From positions 3,827,501-3,891,500 of the forward strand of contig NZ_CP047023.1 of assembly GCF_009796765.1 (NCBI RefSeq): 64,000 bases of DNA, given 5' to 3'. Both the position numbers and the translations under genes were made by a program. Of the stretch, positions 1-8,955 are shown piece by piece; position 1 is the first letter of the stretch, and every line of letters begins with the position of its first letter. The notes beneath the pieces were generated by a model. The model was not told the DNA's origin and made no database searches. It was given only the letters and a program-made list of their open reading frames with translations. Source of the stretch: Paraglaciecola sp. L3A3. GTDB taxonomy: Bacteria; Pseudomonadota; Gammaproteobacteria; Enterobacterales; Alteromonadaceae.

Positions 1-965
1 ACTAAATCTAACGAGTCTTGCACTTTAAATATCCATTCATCGATACCCGGCCAGTTCATATCAAACTTAGTGCGCAGCTGATAAATAGACTCAATTTCTA
101 CGCCATTATTAATCAAAATACGTTTAAGTAATTCTAAATTTGGATGCACATAATGCTTTTGTGGCAACATATCTCCCAACTCACCAGCGTTACCAAAGGT
201 TCCCACCAACATTTCATTGTTTGAGATTAAACCGCCGCCAAAACCAGTAGAAATAAACAGATAAACAAAGTTTTTATAGGTGCGCCCAACTCCGGCAATG
301 CCCTCACCTGCGGCGGCAGCAGAAGCATCGTTTACTACCCAAGTAGGCAAAGAAACGCGAGATGAAATAATTTGCGCAATATCGACTTCAGCCCATTCTT
401 CTAACATATGGTGGGTATTCATTTTTCCATCTGATGAACTGAAAAAACCTGAAATTCCCACTCCCATACCTAATATTTTATCTTGTGAGATATCATGTTG
501 GTCAGTCACTTGTTTTACTAATTCATCTAACTTATCTAATACATGAGGAATTTTCATGTTAGACATAGGTTGTAACAGCGAAGTAATAACCTGCCCTTTA
601 AAATCCATCAGAACTAAAGACAAAGCGTCAAATAAAATTGACACGCCTAATGTGAAGGCAAAGCTTGGATTAGGTTCTAATTCAAAACCTGGCTTACCTC
701 TGGCGTTTGCAGATGTCCGTTCTGATTGTTGTAACACGCCACGTTCAATTAGAGACTTAACACTGCGCGACACTGTTTGTTGAGGGATCCCAGTTACGTC
801 AACAATTCGACTTTGAGTAACATTGTCAGTCCAAAAGACTAGCCGAAGAATTTCTCGTTCGGCGTCTTGAAACAGTTTTTGTCCTTTGCCTAATTCAAAT
901 CCAGCTCGTAATAAACTATCACTGTCTGACGAGAGCATAATCCGATTATTGTTTGAAGACAGCAT
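1..965 (-). CDS. ROK-family transcriptional regulator (partial, 3' end outside window)
   Basis: The reading frame opens with ATG at 965 and stays open to the window edge, so the C-terminus is missing. About the first 80 residues form a winged helix-turn-helix (TQSRIVDVTGIPQQTVSRSV), followed by a ROK/hexokinase-like fold with the phosphate-binding segment GMGVGISG, the VVNDASAAAAGEG segment around the ROK catalytic Asp, and GTFGNAGELGDM. ROK proteins with an N-terminal HTH (NagC, Mlc, XylR type) are sugar-responsive repressors. The cysteine zinc motif that usually follows the GELG segment is not visible, so it may be a zinc-free member. It lies 43 bp downstream of the glycerate kinase on the same strand and is the likely local regulator of the hexosyl-glycerate locus. 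The effector is unknown. Confidence 0.85.
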   Translation of the reverse strand, partial: MLSSNNNRIMLSSDSDSLLRAGFELGKGQKLFQDAEREILRLVFWTDNVTQSRIVDVTGIPQQTVSRSVKSLIERGVLQQSERTSANARGKPGFELEPNPSFAFTLGVSILFDALSLVLMDFKGQVITSLLQPMSNMKIPHVLDKLDELVKQVTDQHDISQDKILGMGVGISGFFSSSDGKMNTHHMLEEWAEVDIAQIISSRVSLPTWVVNDASAAAAGEGIAGVGRTYKNFVYLFISTGFGGGLISNNEMLVGTFGNAGELGDMLPQKHYVHPNLELLKRILINNGVEIESIYQLRTKFDMNWPGIDEWIFKVQDSLDL

Positions 966-1008
966 ACTAATTTAACTTCCTAAATTTATTGTTATGATTG
1001 TGACAAAT

Positions 1009-2268
1009 TTAATTGCCATGAATCATGATAACCCTGAAATCATTGACATTAGTTTGTGTGGGCCCAGTGATGATTAAATCTTCCAATGCTTCAAAAAAGT
1101 GGTAACTGTCGTGATTATCTAAATATTCTTGAGGAGCTAGACCTAATTTTTTCGCATTACTCAAACTAGCCTCATGTACAAATGCGCCAGCCACATCTTT
1201 ACTGCCATCCACACCATCGGTATCACAAGACAATACACTAATGCCTGCTTGTCCTTCCAGTGCAATCGCCATAGCCAAAGCATACTCTTGATTAGGTCCG
1301 CCCTCTCCACAAGCATCTTTTACCGTAACTGTGAGCTCACCACCAGAAAATAATAATAATTGTTTTCCTTCAGCTAATAATGATTTAGCAATTTTGGCAT
1401 GTTGCTTCGCTACATCAGCAGCTTCTCCTTGCTGTTCATAATTTAACACTTGGGTTTGCCAGCCCTGCTGCTGTGCTAATTGAATAGCGCTATCAATAGC
1501 GGTATTAGCATTAGCTACCACAGCATATTCACTTGTTAAATTTTGTTTAATTGGCAAGTCAACAGCAGACTTTAAGACCTTGTCGATGGCGGCATTAAAA
1601 GGCCAATTATATTTGTTTAAAATATCTAAAGCCTGTTTAGCAGTACTATGGTCGATCACCGTAGGCCCTGAGGCAATAATACTAGGATCATCCCCTACCA
1701 CATCAGAAATCACATAGGTATACACTTCACTTTTTGCGACTAAGGCTAAGCCTCCGCCTTTAACTTGAGATAATTGTTTACGTACCACATTCATTTCATC
1801 AATTGAGGCACCACTGCGTAACAAGAATTTATGCACTGATAATTTATCCGCAAATGAAATACCTTCTACAGGCAGACACATAAGTGCCGAACCACCACCA
1901 GAAATCAAAAATATAATCGGAATGTTGGCTGGGTTATTTTTAGCTAGTTCTAACAACGCCTGGCCGGCCTCTAAACTTTTTTCATCGGGTACTGGGTGAG
2001 CCGCATATAAGACTTCAATATTACCTGTAGGTAATTCAGTACCATAACCATATCGAGTGACAACTTTACCAAAACAAGCATCGCCATATTTTTTATAGGC
2101 CGCAGCAGCCATGTCTGCAGCCGCTTTACCCGCACCTATAATACAAACACCTTGGCTCACATCTACCTCATCAAAATAGTCAGGTAAACAGACACTAGGT
2201 AAACAACTAGTTACTCCCTGTTTATACAGGTCTAATAAAAATGCTTTTTCTGAATTCACTGTTAACAC
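1009..2268 (-). CDS. Glycerate 2-kinase, GckA/TtuD (MOFRL) family
   Basis: Predicted to phosphorylate D-glycerate with ATP to 2-phosphoglycerate, feeding lower glycolysis. The 419-residue length fits the family. Visible hallmarks are the N-terminal GAGKAAADMA segment, the glycine-rich nucleotide-binding motif ISGGGSALMCLP near residue 125, a SGGELTV segment, and the C-terminal MOFRL-type TDGVDGSKDVAGAF. The frame starts with GTG only 4 bp after the symporter stop; a second GTG three codons later (2259) has a better-placed AGGTG upstream and may be the true start. In the same operon as the symporter and TonB receptor, it probably consumes the glycerate released by the divergent GH63-type hydrolase. 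Confidence 0.9.
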   Translation of the reverse strand: MLTVNSEKAFLLDLYKQGVTSCLPSVCLPDYFDEVDVSQGVCIIGAGKAAADMAAAAYKKYGDACFGKVVTRYGYGTELPTGNIEVLYAAHPVPDEKSLEAGQALLELAKNNPANIPIIFLISGGGSALMCLPVEGISFADKLSVHKFLLRSGASIDEMNVVRKQLSQVKGGGLALVAKSEVYTYVISDVVGDDPSIIASGPTVIDHSTAKQALDILNKYNWPFNAAIDKVLKSAVDLPIKQNLTSEYAVVANANTAIDSAIQLAQQQGWQTQVLNYEQQGEAADVAKQHAKIAKSLLAEGKQLLLFSGGELTVTVKDACGEGGPNQEYALAMAIALEGQAGISVLSCDTDGVDGSKDVAGAFVHEASLSNAKKLGLAPQEYLDNHDSYHFFEALEDLIITGPTQTNVNDFRVIMIHGN

Positions 2269-2272
2269 CTGT

Positions 2273-3847
2273 TTATAAAAATAGTAATGGAAGTAAGATA
2301 CAAATAACTAGCATAATGCAGAATGCACTCAAAAGAATGATGATATCTTTTTTGGTTAATATTGATTCATTCTTTTCAATTGATTGTTTAGGCTGCATTT
2401 TAACCTCTCCTTTAGAAAACGTACTTAAAGCGTAAGCCACAGCAGCTGTGCTAACAAAACCGATAAAGTTCCACCAGAACCAGAAGATGTTAGGTTGTGT
2501 TAACCAGATAAATATATTGAAACTCACACCAGCAATCAGGCCAATATTAATATGTTTCGCTTGAACACCTTTATTGATAACCCCTAACAAAAACACAGCT
2601 AAAATAGGACCATAAAAGACTGAGCCGACTTTATTAATAGCTTCGATAACGGTTGGCGCGATATCCCCTGCGTAGAAAGACAAGACTAATGTGATTGCCC
2701 CCCAAGTAAGGCCCACGTATTTAGCCTTTTTAAGATAATCTTCAGGAGAATACTGCTTGCCAGTAAGACGGCAATAATCTTCAACGGTAACCGCTGCTAA
2801 TGAGTTGATAGCTGAACTAAGTGATGACATAGCAGCGGCTAAAATGGCCACAACCAAAATACCAATTACGCCATGAGGTAAATAATTCAAAATGAATATT
2901 GGCATCATCCAATCTGGATTTTCTGTGGGTATTTGTTGCATGAAACTAGTCTCTGTCATAGCCAAAGTACCCACTATTAATCCAGAGAAACAATATAATA
3001 ATGTAATGGGAAAACGCACAGTGGCATTGGCCAACATCATATATTTTAGGTCTTTAGTGTTTTTTGCTGCTAACGCACGCTGAGCTTGAGTTTGATCACA
3101 ACCATAATAAGAAGCATACAGTACAAAACCACCAAATATCATAGGTAACAAACCAAATCCATCACCATCAAATCCTAAAGAATCTGGTTTAATAGCCTGT
3201 AATCGACTGGGATCAACTTTACTGATAAATTCGTCGACACCACCCAAGTGATATAAACCAAAGCCAATACAAGCAATCGTTCCCAATACGATAATAATCA
3301 TTTGAATAGCATCGCCGTAAACCACTGCTTTCATGCCACCTTGCAGTGAATACAGCACAGTGATCACACCTGTTACCGCTATGGCTTGCCAAGCTTCAAT
3401 GCCCATAGTGCCTTGCAAAATGAGTGACACAGCAAAAATCATTATGCCTGTTGCAAAAGCGCGGCTAAACTGAAAAACCAAACTAATTAATATACGAGTA
3501 GAACGACCGAATCTTTGTTCTAAATAATCATAAATACTGACAAAACCCGAGCGATATAACACAGGTAAAATTGTACTTAACAACAATAGCATGGCCAAAG
3601 GCACACCCAGTTCGTAAGACAACCAATGTAAGCCACCACCTTCTCGTAAACCGACAAAGGCTGGGGCCGAGACAAAACTAATAGCTGAAAGTTGAGTCGC
3701 CATAACGGAAAGGGTTAATGCCTTCCAACCTAAGTTACGCCCCCCAAGAAAATAATCATCTTTAGTGTTTTGTTGTCTAAAACTAAACCCCATACCCACT
3801 AACAAAACTAGATATATAACGACTATGCTGTAATCAAAAATATTCAT
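2273..3847 (-). CDS. Sodium:solute symporter (SSS/SGLT family)
   Basis: A 524-residue inner-membrane protein with about 13-14 hydrophobic segments and the SSS-family opening (DYSIVVIYLVLLVGMGF, then DDYFLGGRNLGW). SSS transporters couple Na+ entry to uptake of sugars, amino acids or organic acids. The SGLT-like core AAAMSSLSSAINSLAAVTVEDYCR is visible around residues 335-358. It lies directly between the TonB receptor and the glycerate kinase, with only 4 bp to the kinase. It is therefore the likely inner-membrane importer of the glycoside, or of its sugar or glycerate parts if hydrolysis is extracytoplasmic. The hydrolase has no signal peptide, which favours import of the intact hexosyl-glycerate. 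The substrate is inferred from context only. Confidence 0.9.
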   Translation of the reverse strand: MNIFDYSIVVIYLVLLVGMGFSFRQQNTKDDYFLGGRNLGWKALTLSVMATQLSAISFVSAPAFVGLREGGGLHWLSYELGVPLAMLLLLSTILPVLYRSGFVSIYDYLEQRFGRSTRILISLVFQFSRAFATGIMIFAVSLILQGTMGIEAWQAIAVTGVITVLYSLQGGMKAVVYGDAIQMIIIVLGTIACIGFGLYHLGGVDEFISKVDPSRLQAIKPDSLGFDGDGFGLLPMIFGGFVLYASYYGCDQTQAQRALAAKNTKDLKYMMLANATVRFPITLLYCFSGLIVGTLAMTETSFMQQIPTENPDWMMPIFILNYLPHGVIGILVVAILAAAMSSLSSAINSLAAVTVEDYCRLTGKQYSPEDYLKKAKYVGLTWGAITLVLSFYAGDIAPTVIEAINKVGSVFYGPILAVFLLGVINKGVQAKHINIGLIAGVSFNIFIWLTQPNIFWFWWNFIGFVSTAAVAYALSTFSKGEVKMQPKQSIEKNESILTKKDIIILLSAFCIMLVICILLPLLFL

Positions 3848-3935
3848 GGCGTGTAATCACTTAATGTTATTTTATTAATATTGAATGGTTCTTAAATAAG
3901 CACTAAATTGCTCATCTATCATTTAATGCTTATTT

Positions 3936-3961
3936 AAAAACGAGTCACATCCTGTGACCCG
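3936..3961 (-). terminator. Intrinsic terminator after the TonB receptor gene
   Basis: On the minus strand a 9-bp stem (CGGGTCACA/TGTGACTCG, with one G-T wobble) around a 3-nt loop is followed by five U residues. It lies 24 bp downstream of the receptor stop and upstream of the symporter, so it may limit read-through and give the receptor a higher transcript level than the symporter and kinase genes. Confidence 0.7.
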
Positions 3962-3984
3962 TAGTTAACTTCTATTGGTTAAGT

Positions 3985-6429
3985 TTAGAAATCATATCTA
4001 GCTGTTAAGCTGATACGTCTAGGTAAAACCGGGCGTCCAGTGAAAAAGGCACCTTCAGACACCTGACTATTACCTAGACGAGGTGAACCTTCTGTGATCC
4101 CTTCACTATCAAACAAGTTCCACACACTTAGACCTAATCTTAATGATTGGTCATTTTGAAATGCCCATGTATAACCAGAACTTAACACAGCCACTGTATG
4201 ACTATCTAACGTCGCGCTGTTGCTATCGTTAGCAAAAGCTTCACCATAATAATTCACAGCTAAACGAGCATCGACATACCCATCATTGTACGAAACCGCT
4301 ACATTTCCAGTAAATTCTGGTTGTCTAGCAGGTTCATTGCCTGTGTTGGGGCCATCACTAAACTCTGCATCTTGATAGGTAACATTACCTTCTAATACCA
4401 CTTCATCAGATACATTCCAACGAGTAATAATTTCTGCACCTACAGTTTCGGTTGATTGTTCTGTGATTGTTTCAATCAAACCGCCTGTACCATCGTTGGT
4501 AAAATCGACTTGACGTCTATTGTCTAAGTTAGCCATAAATAATGAAGCATCAACATACAAATCTTTCGGGAAAAATTTCAAACCTAAAGCAGCAAGTGTA
4601 ATGTCTTCACCTTCGTAACTTTGTGGCTCGCCATTGTCGTTAAATCTTATGCTTCTTATTTGTGGGAAGAAATACCCTTTTGACGCATTCGCATAAAAGT
4701 TTAAATCTTCGTTGTCCATTTTGTACAACATAGCTGCAGAAAAAGCAGTTTCTGTGGTAGCCACTTCACCATATGTAAAACGTCCATTCCCAGCAACATT
4801 AACCTGTAGATTAGAAGCTAACGTTGAATCATCAGAAACCATCACAGTTTCACTTCCTTCGGCTTTTGAAGTACCTTCAGCACGTTCAACACGCATACCT
4901 AAATCGAAAGCCCACTTATCATTTTCAATTTGGTCTGTAATATAGAAAGCGGTTCTTTTGCTGGTTAAGTTTTTATTGGTGTAACTTGTACCCGGCCCAG
5001 TAATACCATTTTTAGAATAATAAACCATACTGCCATCTTGAGCGGTAAATGAAAGGTCAACTAAACGCGCATTTTTGCCATCACTGAAGTCAGCTAAATA
5101 ACTAGAAATGATGTTGTAATCCATTTGCTGAGCGTGAATAAAGAAAGTACCTATGTTCACTGTATGATCAAAATCACCAGAAGATAACGAACCAGTAAGG
5201 TTAAATTCAGTACTAAAAAAGTCACCATCTCGTTGACGGTCTAATACACGGTTACCAAACAACAAATAATCACTTGGTACCGCATTACCGGTTTCTGACC
5301 AAGTAAAATTAGCTGTACCTAAATCACTTAACAAACCACCGTTTTCCATTCTACCTATATTGGTAATGTACTCATCTTGGGTTTCAGGAATGTTGCCAGA
5401 ACTTAAACCATCGCCGTCCAAGAATAAATTAAACTGGTGATCATAATCGGCGGCTTTAGCTTTACCGCTTAACATCCAAGTATCTGATAATTCTTTCTCA
5501 AAATTAATACCAAACGACCCACCTTCTGTAGCCACACCATTTCGAATGGGTGATTCGTATGTACCGTTAGCTGTGGGGTAACTTAACTCAGCTGCAGCTA
5601 CCGTTTGCGCAACATAAACTGTCTCGCCATCGTTCCCTGTTAATCTGTCACGACTGGCGCCATCTAAAGGTAAAGGAAGAAAAAACTGTACTTTATCGTT
5701 AATTAATTGTCCGTGGAAAGAGATAAATCCATCATCGAACTCTTTACGGATATTACCTCTTAATTGATAACCTTTGGTAGGTAAACCAGTATCTAGAGGG
5801 CCATCGTCATAACGATAAAAACCTGATATTGCGTAATATAAGTTATCAGCGCTAGATAATGCTCCACTATTAAAGAAGTCAGTTCTGACACGACCATCTT
5901 CAGCAATTTCTAATTGCACAGTACTTTCAGGATCATCACTGCCGGTACGTGAAATGTAGTTAATAATACCTGCTACTGAGCCAGGACCAAATAGGTTAGA
6001 TACACCACCACCCACATATTCCACTCTTTCAATACCGATATCAGGGCGAAAATAAACATCTTGGGCTGAAGATGTCATACCTGATTGAAATGCAGGCATG
6101 CCGTCATAATTTAATGGGGTAAATTGAAATTGACCACCAGAAGGCAAACCACGAACAAAAGCATTGGTTGCCACTTCACCGCCGCCACCTTCTACTTTAA
6201 TGCCTGGCACAGACATTAAGATATCGGCTTGGCTAGAGAAGCCAGTATTTGCTATCTCTTCTTTACTGATCAAAGTTGTTTTAGCAGGAGTATTTGCTTC
6301 TGTACGAGCAACACTCGAACCAGTCACAACAATCTGTTCTATATATTCGTCAGTAGACTTTTCTTCTTGAGCATAAGCGGAAGCAGTAAAAACCAATGAC
6401 AAAATGCATGCAATTGGGGTCTTTTTCAT
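3985..6429 (-). CDS. TonB-dependent outer-membrane receptor
   Basis: The frame extends up to 6468, but the ATG at 6429 is preferred. It is preceded by GGAGAG at good spacing and gives a clean signal peptide (MKKTPIACILSLVFTASAYA). The mature protein of about 800 residues begins with a TonB box-like EQIVVTG, followed by a plug domain (DILMSVPGIKV, NAFVRGLP) and a 22-stranded-type barrel ending in ISLTARYDF, with the terminal Phe expected for BAM insertion. It should import an oligosaccharide or glycoside across the outer membrane using TonB energy. It is transcribed divergently from the glycoside hydrolase operon, so its ligand is probably the same hexosyl-glycerate or a larger parent compound. 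No SusD partner is present, as usual for proteobacteria. Confidence 0.92.
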   Translation of the reverse strand: MKKTPIACILSLVFTASAYAQEEKSTDEYIEQIVVTGSSVARTEANTPAKTTLISKEEIANTGFSSQADILMSVPGIKVEGGGGEVATNAFVRGLPSGGQFQFTPLNYDGMPAFQSGMTSSAQDVYFRPDIGIERVEYVGGGVSNLFGPGSVAGIINYISRTGSDDPESTVQLEIAEDGRVRTDFFNSGALSSADNLYYAISGFYRYDDGPLDTGLPTKGYQLRGNIRKEFDDGFISFHGQLINDKVQFFLPLPLDGASRDRLTGNDGETVYVAQTVAAAELSYPTANGTYESPIRNGVATEGGSFGINFEKELSDTWMLSGKAKAADYDHQFNLFLDGDGLSSGNIPETQDEYITNIGRMENGGLLSDLGTANFTWSETGNAVPSDYLLFGNRVLDRQRDGDFFSTEFNLTGSLSSGDFDHTVNIGTFFIHAQQMDYNIISSYLADFSDGKNARLVDLSFTAQDGSMVYYSKNGITGPGTSYTNKNLTSKRTAFYITDQIENDKWAFDLGMRVERAEGTSKAEGSETVMVSDDSTLASNLQVNVAGNGRFTYGEVATTETAFSAAMLYKMDNEDLNFYANASKGYFFPQIRSIRFNDNGEPQSYEGEDITLAALGLKFFPKDLYVDASLFMANLDNRRQVDFTNDGTGGLIETITEQSTETVGAEIITRWNVSDEVVLEGNVTYQDAEFSDGPNTGNEPARQPEFTGNVAVSYNDGYVDARLAVNYYGEAFANDSNSATLDSHTVAVLSSGYTWAFQNDQSLRLGLSVWNLFDSEGITEGSPRLGNSQVSEGAFFTGRPVLPRRISLTARYDF

Positions 6430-6542
6430 AATATCTCTCCAGTACGTGTATGTGTTTATTAAAAACAAATCAACAATCAGTTGTTAAAAGATTGTGTACA
6501 TCAGTTTGATTATTAGTTAAGCACATGAATTCAAACCAATCA

Positions 6543-6607
6543 ACCCATTTTGGGTTTTAATTTTAACTTTTAACTTGATTTATAGATCAACAACACCCAA
6601 AATGGCT
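6543..6607. promoter_or_regulatory. Paired inverted 13-bp boxes in a divergent promoter (candidate operator)
   Basis: ACCCATTTTGGGT at 6543-6555 recurs as its reverse complement with one change (ACCCAAAATGGCT) at 6595-6607. The centres are 52 bp apart, about five helical turns. The pair lies in the 207-bp region between the TonB receptor and the hydrolase start. The geometry suits a dimeric or looping repressor, for example the ROK protein encoded in the same locus. Binding is an inference. Confidence 0.5.
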
Positions 6608-6636
6608 TTAATAATTATTTAACAACTGGTGGAAAT

Positions 6637-7926
6637 ATGAATAATCAAACAGATTTAATTGAAATAGCAAAACAAACACTTATTAAGAATGATCTAGGTG
6701 GTTATACCGTGCCAACTCATGGCCTATATCCTTTTCAATGGAATTGGGATTCGGCCATCACTGCACTAGGTTGGATGAAGTTTGATGAAGCTCGAGCATG
6801 GCAAGAACTTGAACTCCTGTTCAGCGGCCAATGGGACAATGGCATGATCCCTCACGTGCTTTTTCACAAAGAATCAGATACCTACTTCCCTGGTCCTGAT
6901 GTATGGGGTTCTGACAAAAAAGTAAAAAGCACATCTATATCTCAACCACCTGTCTTAGCTAGTGTGATGAAAATCATGTTTGACAGCTGTCAAGACAGAG
7001 CCTTAGTTGATCAAAAAATGGCTGAGTTTATGCCTAAGTTAGTTGAGTATCACCTTTGGTGGTATAGAGAGCGAGATCCTGAACAAACTGGCCTAGTAGT
7101 AAGTTATCACCCATGGGAATCAGGTATGGATAACAGTCCAGCTTGGGACGATGCATTAGCCGCAGTTCCCCCCGTTACTTGGCAATATACAAGATGTGAT
7201 ACCACTCACATCAACGCATCAGAGCGCCCACATAAAGAAGAATACGATAGGTTTTTATATTTAGTGGAGTTTTTCAAAAATCATAATTTTGATAGTAACT
7301 ACATTTATCAGCATTGCCCTTATAAAGTGAATGATATAGGTATCATCGCGATTTTACATAAAGCGACTAAAGACTTAATTGAGCTCTGTAAGCTAGCTAA
7401 TTATGCACATCCAGAACTACAAACATTAGTCGATAATGTAAAATTGACTGAATCTTCAATTAATACTTTGTGGTATGCAGAAGAACAGTATTTTTATAGT
7501 CGTAATGCGTTAACCGACACGCTTTGTAAAGTAAAAACTAATGCTGGGTTATTAACCTTGTATGCAGGGTTAGTCTCGCCCTCTCAAGCTGCAGTACTTA
7601 AACCTTTGGCTAAATCGTGGGCAACAGCATCTACCTATAGCATGGCCTCCACTCATCCGAAGAGTGATAAATACGAACCTCAAAGATATTGGCGCGGACC
7701 AATTTGGTTACACATCAACTGGATGATAGCCGAAGGTTTTGCTGATTATGATGACATTGAATTAGCCGACATGTTAAAAAATGATGCAAAACATCTAATC
7801 GAAAAAACAGGCTATTACGAATACTTTCATGCTGACTCTGGTGCAGGATGTGGTGGTGGTGCATTTTCTTGGACAGCTGCCATTGCACTTTACTGGTTAC
7901 TGGATAACCCAGCAGTAACAAAGTAA
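6637..7926 (+). CDS. GH63-type mannosylglycerate/glucosylglycerate hydrolase
   Basis: The 429-residue (alpha/alpha)6-barrel-type protein resembles the short GH63 enzymes MgH (Thermus) and GgH (mycobacteria), which hydrolyse alpha-mannosylglycerate or alpha-glucosylglycerate to hexose plus D-glycerate. Shared segments, recalled from the family, include NDLGG near residue 18, the WNWDSA motif at 35-40, QWDNGMIPH at 65-73, YFPGPDVWGS at 83-92, ISQPP at 101-105 and SGMDNSPAWDD at 162-172. Asp165 (in SGMDNS) and Glu395 (in GYYEYFH) are candidate catalytic acids. There is no signal peptide, so it should act in the cytoplasm. The neighbouring glycerate kinase explains the second product. Mannosyl versus glucosyl specificity cannot be read from the sequence; the downstream mannose isomerase favours mannose. 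Confidence 0.85.
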   Translation: MNNQTDLIEIAKQTLIKNDLGGYTVPTHGLYPFQWNWDSAITALGWMKFDEARAWQELELLFSGQWDNGMIPHVLFHKESDTYFPGPDVWGSDKKVKSTSISQPPVLASVMKIMFDSCQDRALVDQKMAEFMPKLVEYHLWWYRERDPEQTGLVVSYHPWESGMDNSPAWDDALAAVPPVTWQYTRCDTTHINASERPHKEEYDRFLYLVEFFKNHNFDSNYIYQHCPYKVNDIGIIAILHKATKDLIELCKLANYAHPELQTLVDNVKLTESSINTLWYAEEQYFYSRNALTDTLCKVKTNAGLLTLYAGLVSPSQAAVLKPLAKSWATASTYSMASTHPKSDKYEPQRYWRGPIWLHINWMIAEGFADYDDIELADMLKNDAKHLIEKTGYYEYFHADSGAGCGGGAFSWTAAIALYWLLDNPAVTK

Positions 7927-7974
7927 CGGATTCGGCGATAAATATTTTATACGTCATATATTTTAGGAAATAAT

Positions 7975-8955
7975 ATGCAAAAAGTTATCTGTTTTGGTGA
8001 AGCCCTGATTGACCTTTTATCTAACAAAATAAAAGGTCAAACTGACGAGCATGAAAGTTTTACCAAATACGCTGGCGGCGCGCCGGCAAATGTTAGTGTG
8101 GCATTAGCCAAATTGGGTGGTCATGCCTACTTTGCCGGCATGTTAGGCGAAGATATGTTTGGTCGGTTTATCTTAAACACCTTAAAAAAAGAAGGTGTGA
8201 AAACCGACTATACCTTCTTCACCAAACAAGCGAAAACAGGTTTAGCCTTTGTTTCTTTGGATGATTTAGGAGACCGAAGCTTTGAGTTTTATCGTCCACC
8301 TGCAGCTGATTTATGTTTCACCCCAGAGCATTTCTCAGCTGATTGGTTTAGCGATTTTGGTATATTCCATTTTTGCTCAAACAGCTTAACGGAAGACAAT
8401 ATCGCGAAAACCACTCAAACTGGTATTTCAATGGCGCGAGAAAATAACTGGCTGATTAGTTTTGATGTAAATTTACGGACCAATTTATGGGCCGAAAACG
8501 TCGATCCAAGACAAAGGATCAAACAGTTTATTCCCCAGGCTGATGTGATAAAAGTCGCGATTGAAGAATTGGACTTTATTGCCAATGGTGAAGATCATAA
8601 AACAACTATCGACAATATATTGGCTACCGGCTGCCAACTGGTGATAGTCACAGACGGTCCAAAAACCTTAACTTGGTATAGTCATTTTACTCAGCAAAAC
8701 TTAACCCCAGTCAAAGTTACACCGGTTGATTCTACCGCTGCTGGCGATGCCTTTGTGGGTGGCATTATTTATCAACTCAGTGAAGTACTGAATAATCGAC
8801 AAAGTTTTAAGCAATGGGTAGCTGATGCAAACAAAGTAAATTTAGCATTACAGTTTGCCAGTCGTTGTGGAGCCTATGCCGCCGCCCATGCTGGTGCATT
8901 TCCTTCTTTGCCAGACAAACAATCGATACAAAATTATTTTAAAGAGGAAAAATAA
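7975..8955 (+). CDS. PfkB-family fructokinase
   Basis: A 326-residue ribokinase-fold sugar kinase. Visible features are the N-terminal CFGEALIDLL strand, the PfkB signature GGAPANVSVALAKLGG at residues 34-49, and the C-terminal DSTAAGDAFVGG at 252-263, with Asp258 as predicted catalytic base and the adjacent glycines forming the anion hole. Fructokinases of this group phosphorylate fructose to fructose-6-phosphate. An AGGAAA element precedes the ATG. The stop overlaps the next start by one base (TAATG), which couples its translation to the AGE isomerase. In context it should trap the fructose made from mannose by that isomerase. Other ketohexose or 2-keto-3-deoxygluconate substrates are possible but less consistent with the neighbours. 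Confidence 0.88.
   Translation: MQKVICFGEALIDLLSNKIKGQTDEHESFTKYAGGAPANVSVALAKLGGHAYFAGMLGEDMFGRFILNTLKKEGVKTDYTFFTKQAKTGLAFVSLDDLGDRSFEFYRPPAADLCFTPEHFSADWFSDFGIFHFCSNSLTEDNIAKTTQTGISMARENNWLISFDVNLRTNLWAENVDPRQRIKQFIPQADVIKVAIEELDFIANGEDHKTTIDNILATGCQLVIVTDGPKTLTWYSHFTQQNLTPVKVTPVDSTAAGDAFVGGIIYQLSEVLNNRQSFKQWVADANKVNLALQFASRCGAYAAAHAGAFPSLPDKQSIQNYFKEEK

Noticed and set aside
280..783. Two plus-strand frames of 88 and 75 codons at the window start.
   Set aside because: They are shadows of the ROK regulator on the opposite strand, which shows clear domain motifs.
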